Shown here piece after piece: positions 12,189 through 23,689 of a stretch of DNA of 64,000 bases. Both the position numbers and the translations under genes were made by a program. The notes beneath the pieces are model-generated. The model had not been told where the DNA came from, made no database searches, and was given only the letters and a program-made list of their open reading frames with translations. The DNA lies in NCBI RefSeq assembly GCF_023078275.1, contig NC_062981.1, positions 22,064,846 through 22,128,845 on the forward strand. Direction: 5' to 3'. Position 1 is the first letter of the stretch; every line of letters starts with the position of its first letter. The DNA is from Leguminivora glycinivorella (Eukaryota > Arthropoda > Insecta > Lepidoptera > Tortricidae).

Positions 12189-14202
12189 CCCATATAACCA
12201 TAATCGGTCGCCGTTCCTACGCAAATCCTCCTATTTTGTGTACACACAGGTCTTCGGGTCTCAATGCTTAGTCGCAGTACGGTCGACGTTTAGTCGCGGC
12301 GACCCAAATGGGGACGATTGGTAACAGGCACAAATGGTCACAGAAGTGACAGAAGTGTGCACTACGCGTGCACACATTGTTACCGTTTGGCGACTACTTT
12401 CCCAAAATCATTCGTTCATTTCATTCTTTTCAAATGGCGACTGTCAGAGACGTCAAAGTAAAAAAGAAATAAAATCATTTGACATTAAAATGTAATGGCG
12501 TAAGAATTTGTTAAAGATAAATATTGTTTGCATTTGTAATATAATGTGGGCTAATTACCATGGCCAATTAAATTGCTCGAGTGATTTCATAAAATAAGTC
12601 TAAATTTATCAACGCGCCATCAATTTACCTCAGTTTAACCAGTAATAATATTATTGACTACTCGGTGTTTGCGTGTTATGTATATTGATTGGTGAAGTTT
12701 TAGTGCTCTGGTGCATATACTATACTGAAATAATAAAAATAATGCCTAGAAAACCAATAAAGTTGTTAAAATATGGATTAAGACGGTAATATTCCATGTA
12801 AAAAACAGTCGCCAAACGGTCACCAAACGGTCAACAAACGGTCGCAAAATGGTCGCAGCGTACACGCGTGACCGAAAGCAGAATGGCTTCTTGTATTCAT
12901 TTTTTTCAGGTATCCTCAAACTTTATAAACAATTAAATATGCCGTCGTACTCAGTTGCCCTCACTAAAGAAGATTAAAAAAAAATTGTAACGTGCGTACC
13001 GAGCTGCTGGGTTGTAAAGGATCGGGGATCATATTATTATGGTCTTCTATAGAGCAACTAGTATTGTGCGGCATTTCACAATTGACACTTGTTGAAGTAG
13101 TCTTCATTAATATTACTATCAACATTCATTTCAGCGATCTGTACTTCTTTTGTCAAGATTTTTGTATAGATAAGTGTCTACAAATTTGTAATGTTAAAGA
13201 GACATAAATAAAACGTAGTAGAGTAAATAATGTGTTTTTTTTTGTAACCCAAACAAAATACTTGTAGATACGAGTGCGGAAAAGAGGAAAATCGATACGA
13301 GTAGCAATAAATTAATACACGAACGAAGGGAGTGTTTTAAATCGACACGAGTTGTGAATGTCTTTTTCGCACGTGTATCGTACGACGATTTTCAGTACCT
13401 AAATCTAAGCTAAGAGTTTCGACCAGACAAGAAATGAATCATTGCTTGATTTGCTCGCACTACTGCGTTAAAAAAAGCAGCATCTGTACTAAAAAAAACT
13501 ATCATTGCGCAACAGAAATTCTATTAATATCACAGTAAATACTCTATTTCATTTGATTCCTACTTTTATTACGTAAAGCAACACTACACTTCATTTTTAT
13601 CAATAAGAATTAAAAATTATATATTTAATACATTAAGTAACTATAAAGTGCTTATCTATTTGTATTATCATTCTGCACTTTTCTTAACTTTCCCACATTT
13701 CTATAAAATGTCGAAGAGTGCTTAAATGGTCGTCGTCGTTTATTATCATTTAATTCGCTCATATTTAAATGATTCAAAGCAACCAGTCCACAACTTCACA
13801 AGACAGTTTGAGAAACCTTCGTATTTCAGATTGTCATTTGCGGATACAGTGGTTTAGGAGCAGTTCGGTAATCAGACCTACACATGTGTGTACAAATTCT
13901 GTCAATGTCACTGTCAGAAACCGTTCTGACAGTGACAATGACAGCCACAAATTCGTCCACATGTTGTTACCGTTATGTGTGCAAACGTCGACTAATAAAG
14001 TGTCGTTAAAAGTCATTCTGACAGTGACATTGACAGCCACAAATTCGTACACATTTTGTTACCGTAACGAGTGCACACGACGACTACATTTTGTTATTGT
14101 ATCAATACGGTCGCATTGTTTGCACGCCGTTACCACGCGTTATGTCACATTTGACAGTTAGTTACTGATTTGAAGATTTTGCGACTGAAATGGTTGTATG
14201 GG
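12189..14202 (+). mobile_element. 2-kb non-autonomous DNA element, CCCATAYAACCAT ends, 2-bp target duplication
   Basis: It begins CCCATATAACCAT and ends with the complement of CCCATACAACCAT. The flanking BEL sequence carries TG at 12187-12188 and again at 14203-14204, so the duplication is 2 bp. The element disrupts the BEL pol frame. It has no ORF. Its ends carry short repeats: GGTCACCAAACGG-type units near 12810-12850, and two or three copies of GACAGTGAC...GCCACAAATTCGT near 13910-14060. A truncated copy lies at 801-2806 and shares the same CCCATA end, which supports this end call. Confidence 0.8.
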
Positions 14203-16227
14203 TGGAGACAGTTCGTCCTCCCATGAAACCCTCTGAAGCCACAGCCGCTGCAGCAGCATTTTCATGGTGATTACGAACGGAGATAGAAGCCCTAATGGAT
14301 CGAAAATCTGAGCAATCACTGAAAGCATGTCGCGCTTGGTATTTCCCTTAGAGACTATCTTCCCTATTGGAAAATACAGCTCGTCAGACTCAGGGTGCCA
14401 GCCTAAGCCTAACGTTTTGCTGGGCTCATTTGATCCTATATTCAAATCCACAGAGGATTGAAAGGGTTCGCATAATAGGCGAGCCTCGTTTGACTTCCAC
14501 TTACGCAGGTTCATTCCTGCGGAAGAAAGTGCTTGAGTCACTTTATGGCGAATAGTTTTCACCTCAGTAAGGTCATCTCCTCCTGTCAGCAGGTCGTCAA
14601 CATAAAAATCGTGAACGATGGCTTCTTTGACCTTATCGTCCTCACAATCTAAGCCTATCTGTTTGAGACACCTGGTGGCCAGGAAGGGAGCACTGGCTGT
14701 CCCATATGAGACAGTGTTGAGCTCGTGCACTAATAGTGGCTTGGTCTCTGAGCTGCGCCAAAGAATTTTCTGCAAATGGCGGTCGTCAGGATGCACCCAT
14801 ATCTGACGGTACATTTTCTCAACATCTGAAGAAATGATGTACCTGTGCTGCCTGAACCTAATCAGAATAGACAGAAGGTCGTCTTGCACAGTGGGTCCGA
14901 CCATCTGAATGTCATTCAGACTGACACCTGAGGTAGACGGGCTACTAGCATTGTACACCACTCGAAGCTTTGTAGTGGTGCTTTCGCGCAAAATTCCGAA
15001 ATGAGGTATTATATAACCCTTTTCCTCATGTGCGATCTGTCTACCTTGTGACATGTGACCCAAGCTTTCGTACTCTGCCATGAACTCATGATATAAAGCT
15101 TTAAATGAAGGCTTGGTTTTAATTCTATGCTCCAATGAGAGCATGCAGTGTTTTGCGCGTTGAAATGAGTCGCCTAGGACACTTTCGCTTTGTTTTAAAG
15201 GCAGCCTAACGCAGAATCGTCCGTCGGCTAGCCGCGAAGTATTTTCAACGAAGTGTTCTTCGCACATTTTTTCCTCAGGTGAATAATGTGACGACTTATG
15301 GCTAACTTCTTCGAGCTGCCAAAACCGCGTTAATTGGGTTTGGATGTCGTCGTTACATTTTAAATCATTATCACCTGTGTGCGAAAGACCAGAAGCAAAG
15401 AAACACTGAATGCTGGAAGGTAGACTGTCGGTAATTTCCCGACCAGCAACCAAATAGCCAAAGCGAGTTTCACAGAGCATCGGAAGTCCAATACCTAGTC
15501 GAATGATCTGAGGTCGTGTAGGGAATGAGTCCCAAAACACCTCAGCGCCTAATATAATATCGACAGGTGCGGGTTCATAGAAGTTTGGATCAGCCAAACA
15601 AATGTAGCTTGGGATATTGAGGTCTGCCAGATTAATTTGACGACAGGGGACGTCATCAGTTAAGGATGGCAGAACATAACAGTTAACTGTTACTGAATAT
15701 GTGTCGTTTAAAGATTTAATAGGAACAAGACACATTTCTCCTATTTCACTAGGTTGTTTATTTACACCTAAAATTGTAGTGTTAATTTGACTTGTAGGTA
15801 AATTTAATTTCTCACAAAAACTCTGAGATATTAAGCAAGCAAAACTACCGTTGTCCAACATGACGCGAGCTACCTGCTCTTTATTATTACCATCGTAAAC
15901 CTTGACTAGCGCAGTCGCAAGCATGCCATGTTTCGCTGGTGGCGAGTTAGACATAATTTGAGCCGATAGTGTTTGTACCGAGGCGGGCGAGACATCATGC
16001 GAAATATTCCCTAAACCAGAATGAGATGCAACGGGCGCGGCAGGTAACGATTGATTAACAGGAAAAATCGATTTATTATTTTTAGTTGCATTTTCCTCCT
16101 CGCCGCGGCCGGACGCGCAGGCTCCGCTCGATGTAGGTTTGCTATCGGTAACATGCACTAATGTGTTATGCTTTCGCTTACATAGCTTTGCATCCTGGCT
16201 TTTTGCAATGATTAGCATAATGTCCAC
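14203..16227 (-). pseudogene. pol: BEL pol, 5' part: aspartic protease and reverse transcriptase
   Basis: The frame covers the end of the zinc-knuckle region (LCKRKHNTLVH), a retropepsin-like active site (VMLDNGSFACLI, with Asn in place of the usual Ser after the catalytic Asp), and a reverse transcriptase whose catalytic YVDD is encoded at 14593-14604. It ends in a region leading to RNase H that is cut by the element at 12189-14202. The ATG at 16227 is not the true start. In BEL elements gag-pol is one frame, and here an extra base near 16188 separates it from the gag frame. RT motifs around it (SSDVEKMYRQIWVHPDD, FLATRCL) look intact. Confidence 0.88.
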
Positions 16228-16603
16228 CGCGTAAACAGTTGTAACAAACCTTTAAATTCGGTAATAATTCCAATCGCGCGGCGTTACTAAGGGCGAGAAA
16301 CTGTAAACAACTAGGTAAATAATGTTCACCGCTGCATTTAGGGCACTTAGCCACAGCTTGTTTAGTGTCCTGTACGGACAAAGTTTTCAACTTCGGAGTG
16401 TTTTTGTGAGAAGTGTTATTTCGACCGACAGTGTTATTAGTGGACAGTTCCAACGTTTCCAATAAATCAGAACGATTTCGCATGAATGTTAGAAACGCTT
16501 CGAGAGTTATTGGCTTATCTTTATCTAAGCGACCTTTGTACTCTTCCCATTCCCGGTACGACTTAGCATCTAACTTATGTGACACAATGTAAATAAGTAA
16601 CGT
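16178..16603 (-). pseudogene. gag: BEL gag, 3' part with zinc knuckles
   Basis: This continues the gag frame after the element at 16604-18108. It contains a conserved helical block (LDAKSYREWEEYKG, then ITLEAFLTFMRNR) and Cys/His zinc knuckles (CPKCSGEHYLPSC and CYNCLRGGHYANHC), as in BEL gag. The frame then runs into a stop at 16178 because of a one-base shift relative to the protease frame. The apparent ATG at 16615 lies in the inserted element. Confidence 0.85.
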
Positions 16604-18108
16604 CCCAACTAGCAAAATAGTCTTGGATTGCGCACTTTATAAGAGTAGTGGGCTTATAGCACTCTAATATTTGTTTTATAAAATGTTATGCTCTTATATT
16701 AGCCTTAGACAAGTTAGTACGCACTCTAGAACTCTCTGTCTCATTACTTAGTCTCATATGTGTATATAAGCGCATTTTATAATACTATTATAAGCCTCTT
16801 ACTCCTACAATAACATTTACGTAGATTCATTGTTCTTGAGAGTAAATGTTCTTATAGTCCCCTTCTCTAAGTTTATTTGATTTTATAATGGTCCTAATAA
16901 ATGCTCTTGTAAGAATGTCAGGCTAATATCTGCATAACATAAAAACACTATAAGTACATGCCTTTTTCATCTTATTCAAAACTATTATAAGATCAATAGC
17001 AGTAGTTTAGTAAGATATTAGAGCAATATTGGATCATTTGATGTTATAATAGCCTTAATAAATGTTTTTGTAAGAACTTTAGACTAATATCAGCATAACA
17101 TAAAAATACAATAGTGCATCTTTTTGTGACCTTATTTAAAGCTATTATGAGATCAATAGCAGTAATTTAGTTCGATATTAGCGTGATATAGAATAAACAT
17201 ACTTAAATAAACAATAGATGAGATCAATATAAAGTGATTAGACCTTAAATCGATTTTGGGAACACAATTGTAAGTATACAACCATTTCACATCACCAACA
17301 TTGCCATTTGAATAAAAAGTAAAAACAATAAGTATATTTGTTTTTATAGGGTCAAGTGATATAAAATCAGGTCAAGATAAAGAAAATGAGGTTTTATATA
17401 GGTAAAGCAAGGAACCCTAAATTAATTAAACATGGCCGTATCATTGGTATTCAAGAATGCTAATATTAAGTAAATGATCTTATAATAGTCTAATAGCGCA
17501 CTGAGAAAATGCAACTATAACAATGGCGTCTTTTTACTGCAAATATAGAAATAAAATAATTAACGAGGATACAAAATACTATTATTTGAGTGGGCGCATG
17601 AAATTTGAAGTGTAAATAAGGGTCCATTTTACAGTAAATAATATTTTCCAAATACTAACTCGCAATATGAAGAAGCACCAAGGATAATAAACACGCTATT
17701 ATAAGTTTATAAGTATTACTAAATGGTAATTCGTACCTTCAGTGTTTATTTTGTCACAACATTTTTTTTATATTATCACGCTACAGACCAAGCGTACCGT
17801 GTTGTCGTACAAAAATCAAAATAAGCTTGTTTAGGCTCATAAGAGCCTAACGTTGGACCAAAATAAGCCTATGCAGGCTTATAAAATACTTACCTGAAAG
17901 CGATATTAGCCTAAGGAGGCTTAAATTAGTTTTGGCATGATTACTGTAAAAGCAAATAGTATGCAATAAAAGTGATATTAGAACGATATTAAAATAAATA
18001 CGCTTATAATTGTGCCCAAATCCAGGATTATACGATGATATAGAATCAATATAAAACCAAAAAAATATAGTCTTGAGATCGTTGTAAGCGCGACTTTTGC
18101 TAGTTGGG
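16604..18108. mobile_element. 1.5-kb non-autonomous DNA element, CCCAACTAGCAAAA ends, 2-bp target duplication
   Basis: The ends are CCCAACTAGCAAAA and the exact complement TTTTGCTAGTTGGG. GT is duplicated at 16602-16603 and 18109-18110. It interrupts the BEL gag frame, which would otherwise read straight through. The interior is AT-rich and dense in TATAATAG-, CTTATAA- and TATTAGCC-like motifs, with a roughly 165-bp direct duplication at 16872-17195. It has no ORF of its own. Confidence 0.82.
16872..17195. repeat. Two tandem copies of a roughly 165-bp unit
   Basis: Both copies run TTATAATRGYCYTAATAAATG, then CTAATATCWGCATAACATAAAAA, then AGATCAATAGCAGTA. They lie inside the element at 16604-18108. 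Confidence 0.7.
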
Positions 18109-18857
18109 GTATCCCATTGTTTTACGGGTTCGCCCAGTGTTTCCAATGCGAGCAAGTTTTTGTTCAATTGGTCGATCATACGTTTTAACGCAAATGAAGA
18201 CTCCTTGGTGATTATTTCGACGTTAAATATTGTTGAAACGTGATTCTGCAGCAATAAACGTTTGTTATCGAAACGATCACACAGAAGTTTCCAAGCAGTT
18301 TGGTAATTTTTAGAACAAAATTCGACCGATTTAACAACCACTGCCGCTGAACCTTCTAGTGACGATCTTAAATAGTGAAACTTATTTATTTCATCGATTT
18401 CGTCATTTGAATGAATTAAGCTTAGGAATGTGTCGTGAAACTCGAGCCAATTCTCATATGAACCTGAGAACTTTGGCAACTGTATGACGGGAAGTTTAAC
18501 AAGCCTATGATTGCTAGCACTAGAATTACTTGCACGTTCGCTACCCAGGTCTTCTTGCTTTTTATTAAATGAATGTAAAATATCCTGTGCTTTAGCAATT
18601 GCACTGAAGTACTGGGCTTCGAACTCAGCTCGCTCAGATAACTGAAGGTCAATGCTAGACGACAAGCATTCTAACTTTAACTGCACTTCATCGTACTCAC
18701 TAAATAATGATTCCATTCTACTGACTCTTAACTGCAACTCATTGGCGGCCACAGAGGTAAGTGAAGTACTTTCCAAAGAATTCATGTAGTTTGAGAAGTT
18801 AGTTAGCCGACCCTTATAACTGCCACGTTTTTTGATCAAATCCTTTTCTTCGGTCAT
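18109..18857 (-). pseudogene. gag: BEL gag, 5' part
   Basis: ATG at 18857 opens MTEEKDLIKKRGSYKGRL. A helical, acidic N-terminal region follows, then the block LPKFSGSYENWLEFHDTFLS, which is the conserved core of the gag-like domain of BEL/Pao elements. The frame stays open to the insertion point at 18108 and then runs on into foreign sequence to 17847. The leader of about 0.7 kb between this start and the 5' LTR is non-coding. Confidence 0.88.
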
Positions 18858-19553
18858 TTTGAGAGGCGTGTGTTGTCAACTGAAATGTTATACAATGCAA
18901 GATTAACTTAAATGTATAAGTAATGTGTAAATGTACAGTTGTCGCCTAAGTTTATTAACTAGTTTACGTCAACAGTTAATATACGTGTAAATTTATTTTA
19001 TTTACTTAGATTTAAGTTTTAACAGTAATAATCGTATATAAATTTAAAGTTTTGTAACAAATATTTAATGAAATTTATGATGAAAGCTAACTTATCTAAC
19101 CTGCTGTTTTATTTAACAACTACCTAAGTCTATCGTCTGGTTAAATAATGATTTACTAACTTCACAGTTCGTATTTTTATAAGTTAATTAAAAGCCTTAG
19201 CATATATCAGTGGATAACTAATACAAATTAACTAATTACGAAATAAAATGAAAGTGAAGTGTTAATCTGACGATGACGTGACAAAAGTTGACTTTGCGTA
19301 CGTGGTTAAGTTAAACAATTAAATGATACTAACCGTATTAAATTGTATCCTTACACTTAACTACTACCTGTATGACGAGTGAAGGGTGAAATTAAGAAAA
19401 CTGAAAGCTTAACTCTTCTTCAACTTTGTCAAGTCCAGCAATCCAACAGGAACACGATCTTCTCTATACCTCTTGCTCTTGTCGGACGAATTTCTTAGTT
19501 TATCGTTCACTCGTCAGCTCCTTTTATTATTAAATCTGGATTATTCCTCAATC

Positions 19554-19571
19554 TGGCTCGATCCAGGACCA
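19554..19571 (-). other. Putative BEL primer-binding site
   Basis: Directly next to the 5' LTR the minus strand reads TGGTCCTGGATCGAGCC, beginning with the TGG expected for pairing with a tRNA CCA end. I cannot say which tRNA. Confidence 0.5.
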
Positions 19572-19765
19572 TGTATTGGAGTATTACAGGAGTAGGGAAA
19601 AAATTGAAACGGCTCGCTCTCTTAACCAACGTATAAATCGTATAATGTCTCAAAGTGACACGTACATGACTTGACTTAAAATTAAAAAAGCGCCTGCGTC
19701 AGAGTCGCAGCAATCTTGCGTATCGGTGACATGGACGAGGACTTAAATGAGTTAAAATTTTAACA
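19572..19765 (-). repeat. BEL 5' LTR
   Basis: It matches 9822-10006 along its whole length, with a 9-bp extra block (AATCGTATA) near 19634. The minus strand starts TGTTAAAATTTTAAC and ends CAATACA. Confidence 0.9.
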
Positions 19766-19795
19766 AATATCTTGAATCTTCAATGTAGTTCACAG

Positions 19796-20664
19796 AATAT
19801 CAAACCAAAAATTAGTAAAATTAAGCCAAGATTTTTTTAACTCTTGGCGTAAAACCGTGCGATTGTTTAGTTCAAGCTTCTTTATTCTTTAATGCAAATT
19901 CTCGAATAATGTAAACATTAAATCAAGAATGTGTGAAAAAAATTCTATAATGTAATATAAGGCGGTCAAGTTATTCATGATTCACGATATTAGGAAAAAG
20001 CGCGAAATTAAAATTTTCTATGGGAGGATTTAAACTTTCGCGCAACATTTTTTTAGTGACAAGGTATGCTTGATCGTCTAGTAAGCCCGTATATTTTTTT
20101 ATTTGTGAGCTTAATTGCAATTTGAACGAAGATTATCGGTGCATCTTATTAAAATGATTTAATATTAGCCAAGAATTATTAAAACAAATCCAAGATTGAA
20201 CTAAATCTTGAAGCAAAACTTTATTATTTTTCGATCTAAACGTGTTGATTCTCAAATGGAACTTGTAGGCATTAAATCAAGAATTTGTGATATGAAGCCA
20301 AGAATGTAATAAATCTTGACCTAAGTCCGTGTTGATTTTTTATTTAAGACCTGCTCGAATTATGAATGAAGTCTATAAGCATCAAACCAAGAATTATTAT
20401 AATCAAGCCAAGATTGTTCTAAATCTTGAAGTAAAACCTTGATATTTTTTGATTTGAACTTGTTGATTCTCAAATGGAGCTTGTAGACATTAAATCAAGA
20501 ATTTGTGACATAAAGCCAAGAACTTAATAAATCTTGACATAAATCTGTGTTTATTTTTGTTTTAAGTTATTCTGGAACTTTGAATGGAGTTTCAAAGCAT
20601 CAAATCAAGAACTATTAAAATCAAGCCAAGATTGAACTAAATCTTGACGCGAAACCGTGTATTT
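19796..20664. repeat. 218-bp tandem repeat array rich in CAAGAWT / AATCTTG
   Basis: Units start at about 20169, 20387 and 20605, each opening YCAAGAAYTATT. A first diverged unit begins near 19796 and is interrupted by a MITE (19962-20079). Each unit carries several CAAGAAT and AATCTTGA sites in both directions. It is cut off at about 20665 by another repeat. The layout resembles the subterminal region of a large DNA element. Confidence 0.65.
19962..20079. mobile_element. Short MITE with GACGGTCAAGCAAG-type ends (copy 3)
   Basis: The left end GGCGGTCAAG pairs with the right end GCTTGATCGTC. It sits inside the 218-bp tandem array. Confidence 0.6.
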
Positions 20665-21575
20665 TTAGGGTTCCGTACCTCAAAGAGGAAAAACGGAACC
20701 CTTATAGGATCACTCGCGTGTCTGTCTGTCCCTCTGTCACAGCCGATTTCTCCGAAACTACTAGACCGATTTACTTGAAATTTGGCGCACGTATGTAAAC
20801 AAGTGGCCCAAAGACGGACATGTAATATAATTAAATGAAATTAAACGAAATATAATCATAGGGGCCACTTTTGGGGGGTAAAATTGAAAATTAAAAATCA
20901 AAGTTATTAGAACTATATTGTGCTACATATCAAATGAAAGAGCATTTTATAAGCATCTCAAATATATTTTTTTATAGTTTTTATTTTGGTAATTTAGAAG
21001 TAATTTAAGAAAATAAGCAAAAAATTACCATTCCCCCCCCCTTATCTCCGAAACTACTTAGCGGAAAATTTTCAAAAAAATACACGAGATAGCCCTCTAC
21101 CTGTAGATTACAGGAAAACCTATTAGAAATCTACAGTCAAGCGTAAGTCGGACTTAAGAGAAAAAAACTCAAATTGAGATTTTTCACTCACTGCCGCTGC
21201 AAGTACTTACAAAATGTTTTGAAATTTTGTGAGCGCCATGGACAGGTAGAAAGAAATTCATTTCTGTTTAGAAATTGTTAAACATTTTAAGCATTTGCCA
21301 AAATGACTTAAGTTCCTACTAAAAAAGAGGCGCTTACGACTGTTTAGAACTGCACTGACCATAATATTGCCCTAATAGGTCCAAAAAATGGTGTATATAT
21401 ACGAAAACAAAAAAATTGTGCCACCGACAACCAAAATCTGAAGTCTTGCTCTATCTCTTATAGTTACCAAAATATACGCAAAATCTTTAAAGTACAAATC
21501 TAGTGTAGTCAGGCGCTCATGACCTTTTTGTATGGAAATGTCGAAATCCGACTCGCACTTTACCGATTTTCATAG
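20665..21575 (+). repeat. AGGGTTCCGTACC interspersed repeat (copy 1)
   Basis: It starts AGGGTTCCGTACC and ends TCCGACTCGCACTTTACCG. The same ends bound a copy at 44498-45392, whose limits are fixed by comparison with the paralogous region. It is non-coding. The element class is uncertain. Confidence 0.7.
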
Positions 21576-21743
21576 AAAGTTGTGTTTTATTTTGAAGGAG
21601 GTTTCTTGTTTTTAACCACCAACGCAAAAATATTATAATAATAATAGGTTTGACGCTTGACATGTCTGTCTGGCATCATAGCTCCCGAACGAATCAATCG
21701 ATTTTGATTCAGTTTTTAATGTTTAAGGTGAATTCGTCGAGAG

Positions 21744-21900
21744 TTTTTTTTTGTACCACGTAGGTGGCAAACATGCATACGGTCCGCCTGATGGAAAGCG
21801 GTGACTGTTACATATGGACGCCTGCCACTCAAGGAGTGGCACATGTGCGTTGCCGACTCGACTCATTAGAAACTTGTACAAACCTGTACTTAGAAGGGGC
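21744..21900 (+). repeat. Interspersed repeat shared with 42628-42760
   Basis: Shared blocks are TACCACGT, GTGGCAAACA, GGTCCGCCTGATGGAAAGCG, TGGACGCCTGC and GCGTTGCCGAC. A GGAAGGAA-type purine tract follows at 21917-21948. Confidence 0.65.
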
Positions 21901-21979
21901 CTGGGTGCCGACGACTGAAGGAAGGAGGGGGAAGGAAGGAAGGAAGGAGTACCGCACCCTCGTTGAGCTCTGGCTGTCT

Positions 21980-22530
21980 TACTCACCGGCAGGAACACAA
22001 CAATGAGTAAAGTCTAGTGCTACTTGATTGCGGTCTTTTGTAAAGCGGAGGTATTAGACTCTGCTCTACCTTAGAGTATATTCAATTTAGTATTAGAGTT
22101 ATCAGTCAAGAAATTTAAATGCAGCGCCATCTATTATTAGTTTCGACTTTTCATGTGACTTCCCATGCCTAAAGGTTCGCACAAGTCTCAAGTCGCGTAA
22201 ATTACTTAGTAAATTTTGCCGAGAGACGGCGCTAAATACAATAATACTCATTAGAGTACCTATACTTCTAGTCAAAGACATATAACTCCGTATAGACAGA
22301 TAAAGTCTAAGAATAAAACGTACTTACCTCAGTACCACACAGAAGAAGGGCTCAGCTAGATGGCGCTAATATTAATATTAACACGCTTTTATTAGGTCGT
22401 CGTGTATGTAACTAACTATGTAATGGAATCTACGGAGGCTAATTTAACCATCTTCCAAGGATCGTAGCGTAATGATAATTGGCAGCTGTATGTAGTTCTG
22501 ATGACAGTACAATAATATGGTACTGTTGAA
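21980..22530. other. No gene; repeat-derived
   Basis: Blocks such as GCGCCATCTA and ATAACTCCGTATAGACAGATA resemble the insertion at 63613-63905, so part of this is an interspersed repeat. No exon is seen. Confidence 0.45.
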
Positions 22531-22535
22531 CTGAT

Positions 22536-22932
22536 CTGATGATGGAGCCGGAAGATATGAACTGGAACTACATGATGGATCATCGTATCATAGCTGTTTT
22601 TGGGTTTCTTAGAAAAGTCTTGTAATGAACTTTGACTACGATTAGGTTTCAAGGTCTGATGATGGAGCCGGAAGATATGAACTAGAACTACATGATGGAA
22701 CATCTTATCATAGCTGTTTTTGGGTTTCTTAGAAAAGTCTTGTAATGAACTTTGACTACGATTAGGTTTCAAGGTCTGATGATGGAGCCGGAAGATATGA
22801 ACTGGAACTACATGATAGAACATCGTATCATAGTAGTTTTTGGGTTTCTTAGAAAAGTCTTGTAATGAACTTTGACTACGATTAGGTTTCAAGGTCTGAT
22901 GATGGAGCCGGAAGATATAAACTGGAACTACT
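22536..22932. repeat. Minisatellite, 120-bp unit, 3.3 copies
   Basis: Units start at 22536, 22656, 22776 and 22896 with CTGATGATGGAGCCGGAAGA and are nearly identical. Because 120 is a multiple of three, the minus strand stays open and repeats a 40-residue unit (HIFRLHHQTLKPNRSQSS...). I treat this as a by-product, not as a proven protein. Confidence 0.9.
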
Positions 22933-22937
22933 AAAAA

Positions 22938-23260
22938 GATCAAAGTAGTATTTAAAATAAGTTGGGATAGGGTTTTCTTGAGACCCTTAAGAGCAAATAA
23001 AGGGGGGCTCAGGGGCGATCGAAGCCCCCCATAAAAAATACAGATCAACGTAGTATTTAAAATAAGTTGGGTTAAGGTTTTCTTGTGACCCTCCAGAGGA
23101 AATAAAGGGGGGGCTCGGGGGGCGAAGCCCCCGCAAAAAAGAAAGATCAACGTAGTATTTAAAATAAGTTGGGTTAGGGTTTCCTTGTGACCGTTCAGAG
23201 CAAATAAAGGAGGGCTCGGGGGGCGAAGCCCCCCGCATAAAAGAAAGATCAACATAGTAG
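22938..23260. repeat. Minisatellite, 102-105-bp unit, 3.1 copies
   Basis: Units start at 22938, 23043, 23145 and 23247 with GATCAACGTAGTATTTAAAA. Each contains a GGGGGGCTTCGCCCCCC-type hairpin. It directly abuts the 120-bp array, and both stay open in one minus-strand frame (22416-23378, 320 codons). Confidence 0.88.
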
Positions 23261-23689
23261 AGAATGCCTTAAAGCATAAGTCCGCCTTTTGTACTGCAAG
23301 ATTTTCTTTTATCACTGCTTCCAGTAGTTCCACAGGTGGTAAATGATCTTTATTACTAGATTCACCTACTTTTATCAATTTTAAAGCACCAGTGGATAAA
23401 ATGCGTTTTTACCCGCTGGTATTAAAGGACAAAACACGTGTTTCCGAGCTAGTGAGGGGAAAAATTCAATGTTGGCTGCTCGCGTGCGGTCCGTTTGTTA
23501 ATGTAGGTAAGAATTTAGAATGGCGTCATTTTGTGAACATCAAAGGAGTGAGCCTTCTGTACTTGTACTATTATACATATATTCTGTGACAAAACTAACA
23601 ACATGTGTTCCAAGTACAACATTCGAAATGCCGGAAAGTTAGTAGGTATCGACCGTAAATTGGCGAAATCCAATTTACGGTCAAATTAA

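Larger units (their letters stand above)
9822..19765 (-). mobile_element. BEL/Pao LTR retrotransposon, structurally complete but inactivated
   Basis: Near-identical LTRs lie at 9822-10006 and 19572-19765, with a 5-bp target duplication AATAT at 9817-9821 and 19766-19770. The order on the minus strand is 5' LTR, leader of about 0.7 kb, gag, protease, RT, RNase H, integrase, 3' LTR, as in BEL/Pao elements. Two DNA transposons (12189-14202 and 16604-18108) interrupt the coding region and one base-level frameshift lies near 16188. Without the insertions the element is about 6.4 kb, a normal BEL size. Confidence 0.93.

Noticed and set aside
12193..14198. A TA target duplication for the 2-kb element, suggesting a mariner-type element
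   Set aside because: The truncated copy ending at 2806 also carries the CCCATA/TATGGG outer bases, so these belong to the element. The duplication is then TG, and the flanking BEL frame agrees better with that.
22536..23260. A CRISPR-like array
   Set aside because: The units are directly adjacent without unique spacers, the length is over 100 bp, and the genome is eukaryotic.
22416..23378. A 320-codon minus-strand gene
   Set aside because: Nearly all of it is two tandem repeat arrays with unit lengths divisible by three. No domain, promoter or splice evidence supports a protein. Kept as repeats and as a finding.
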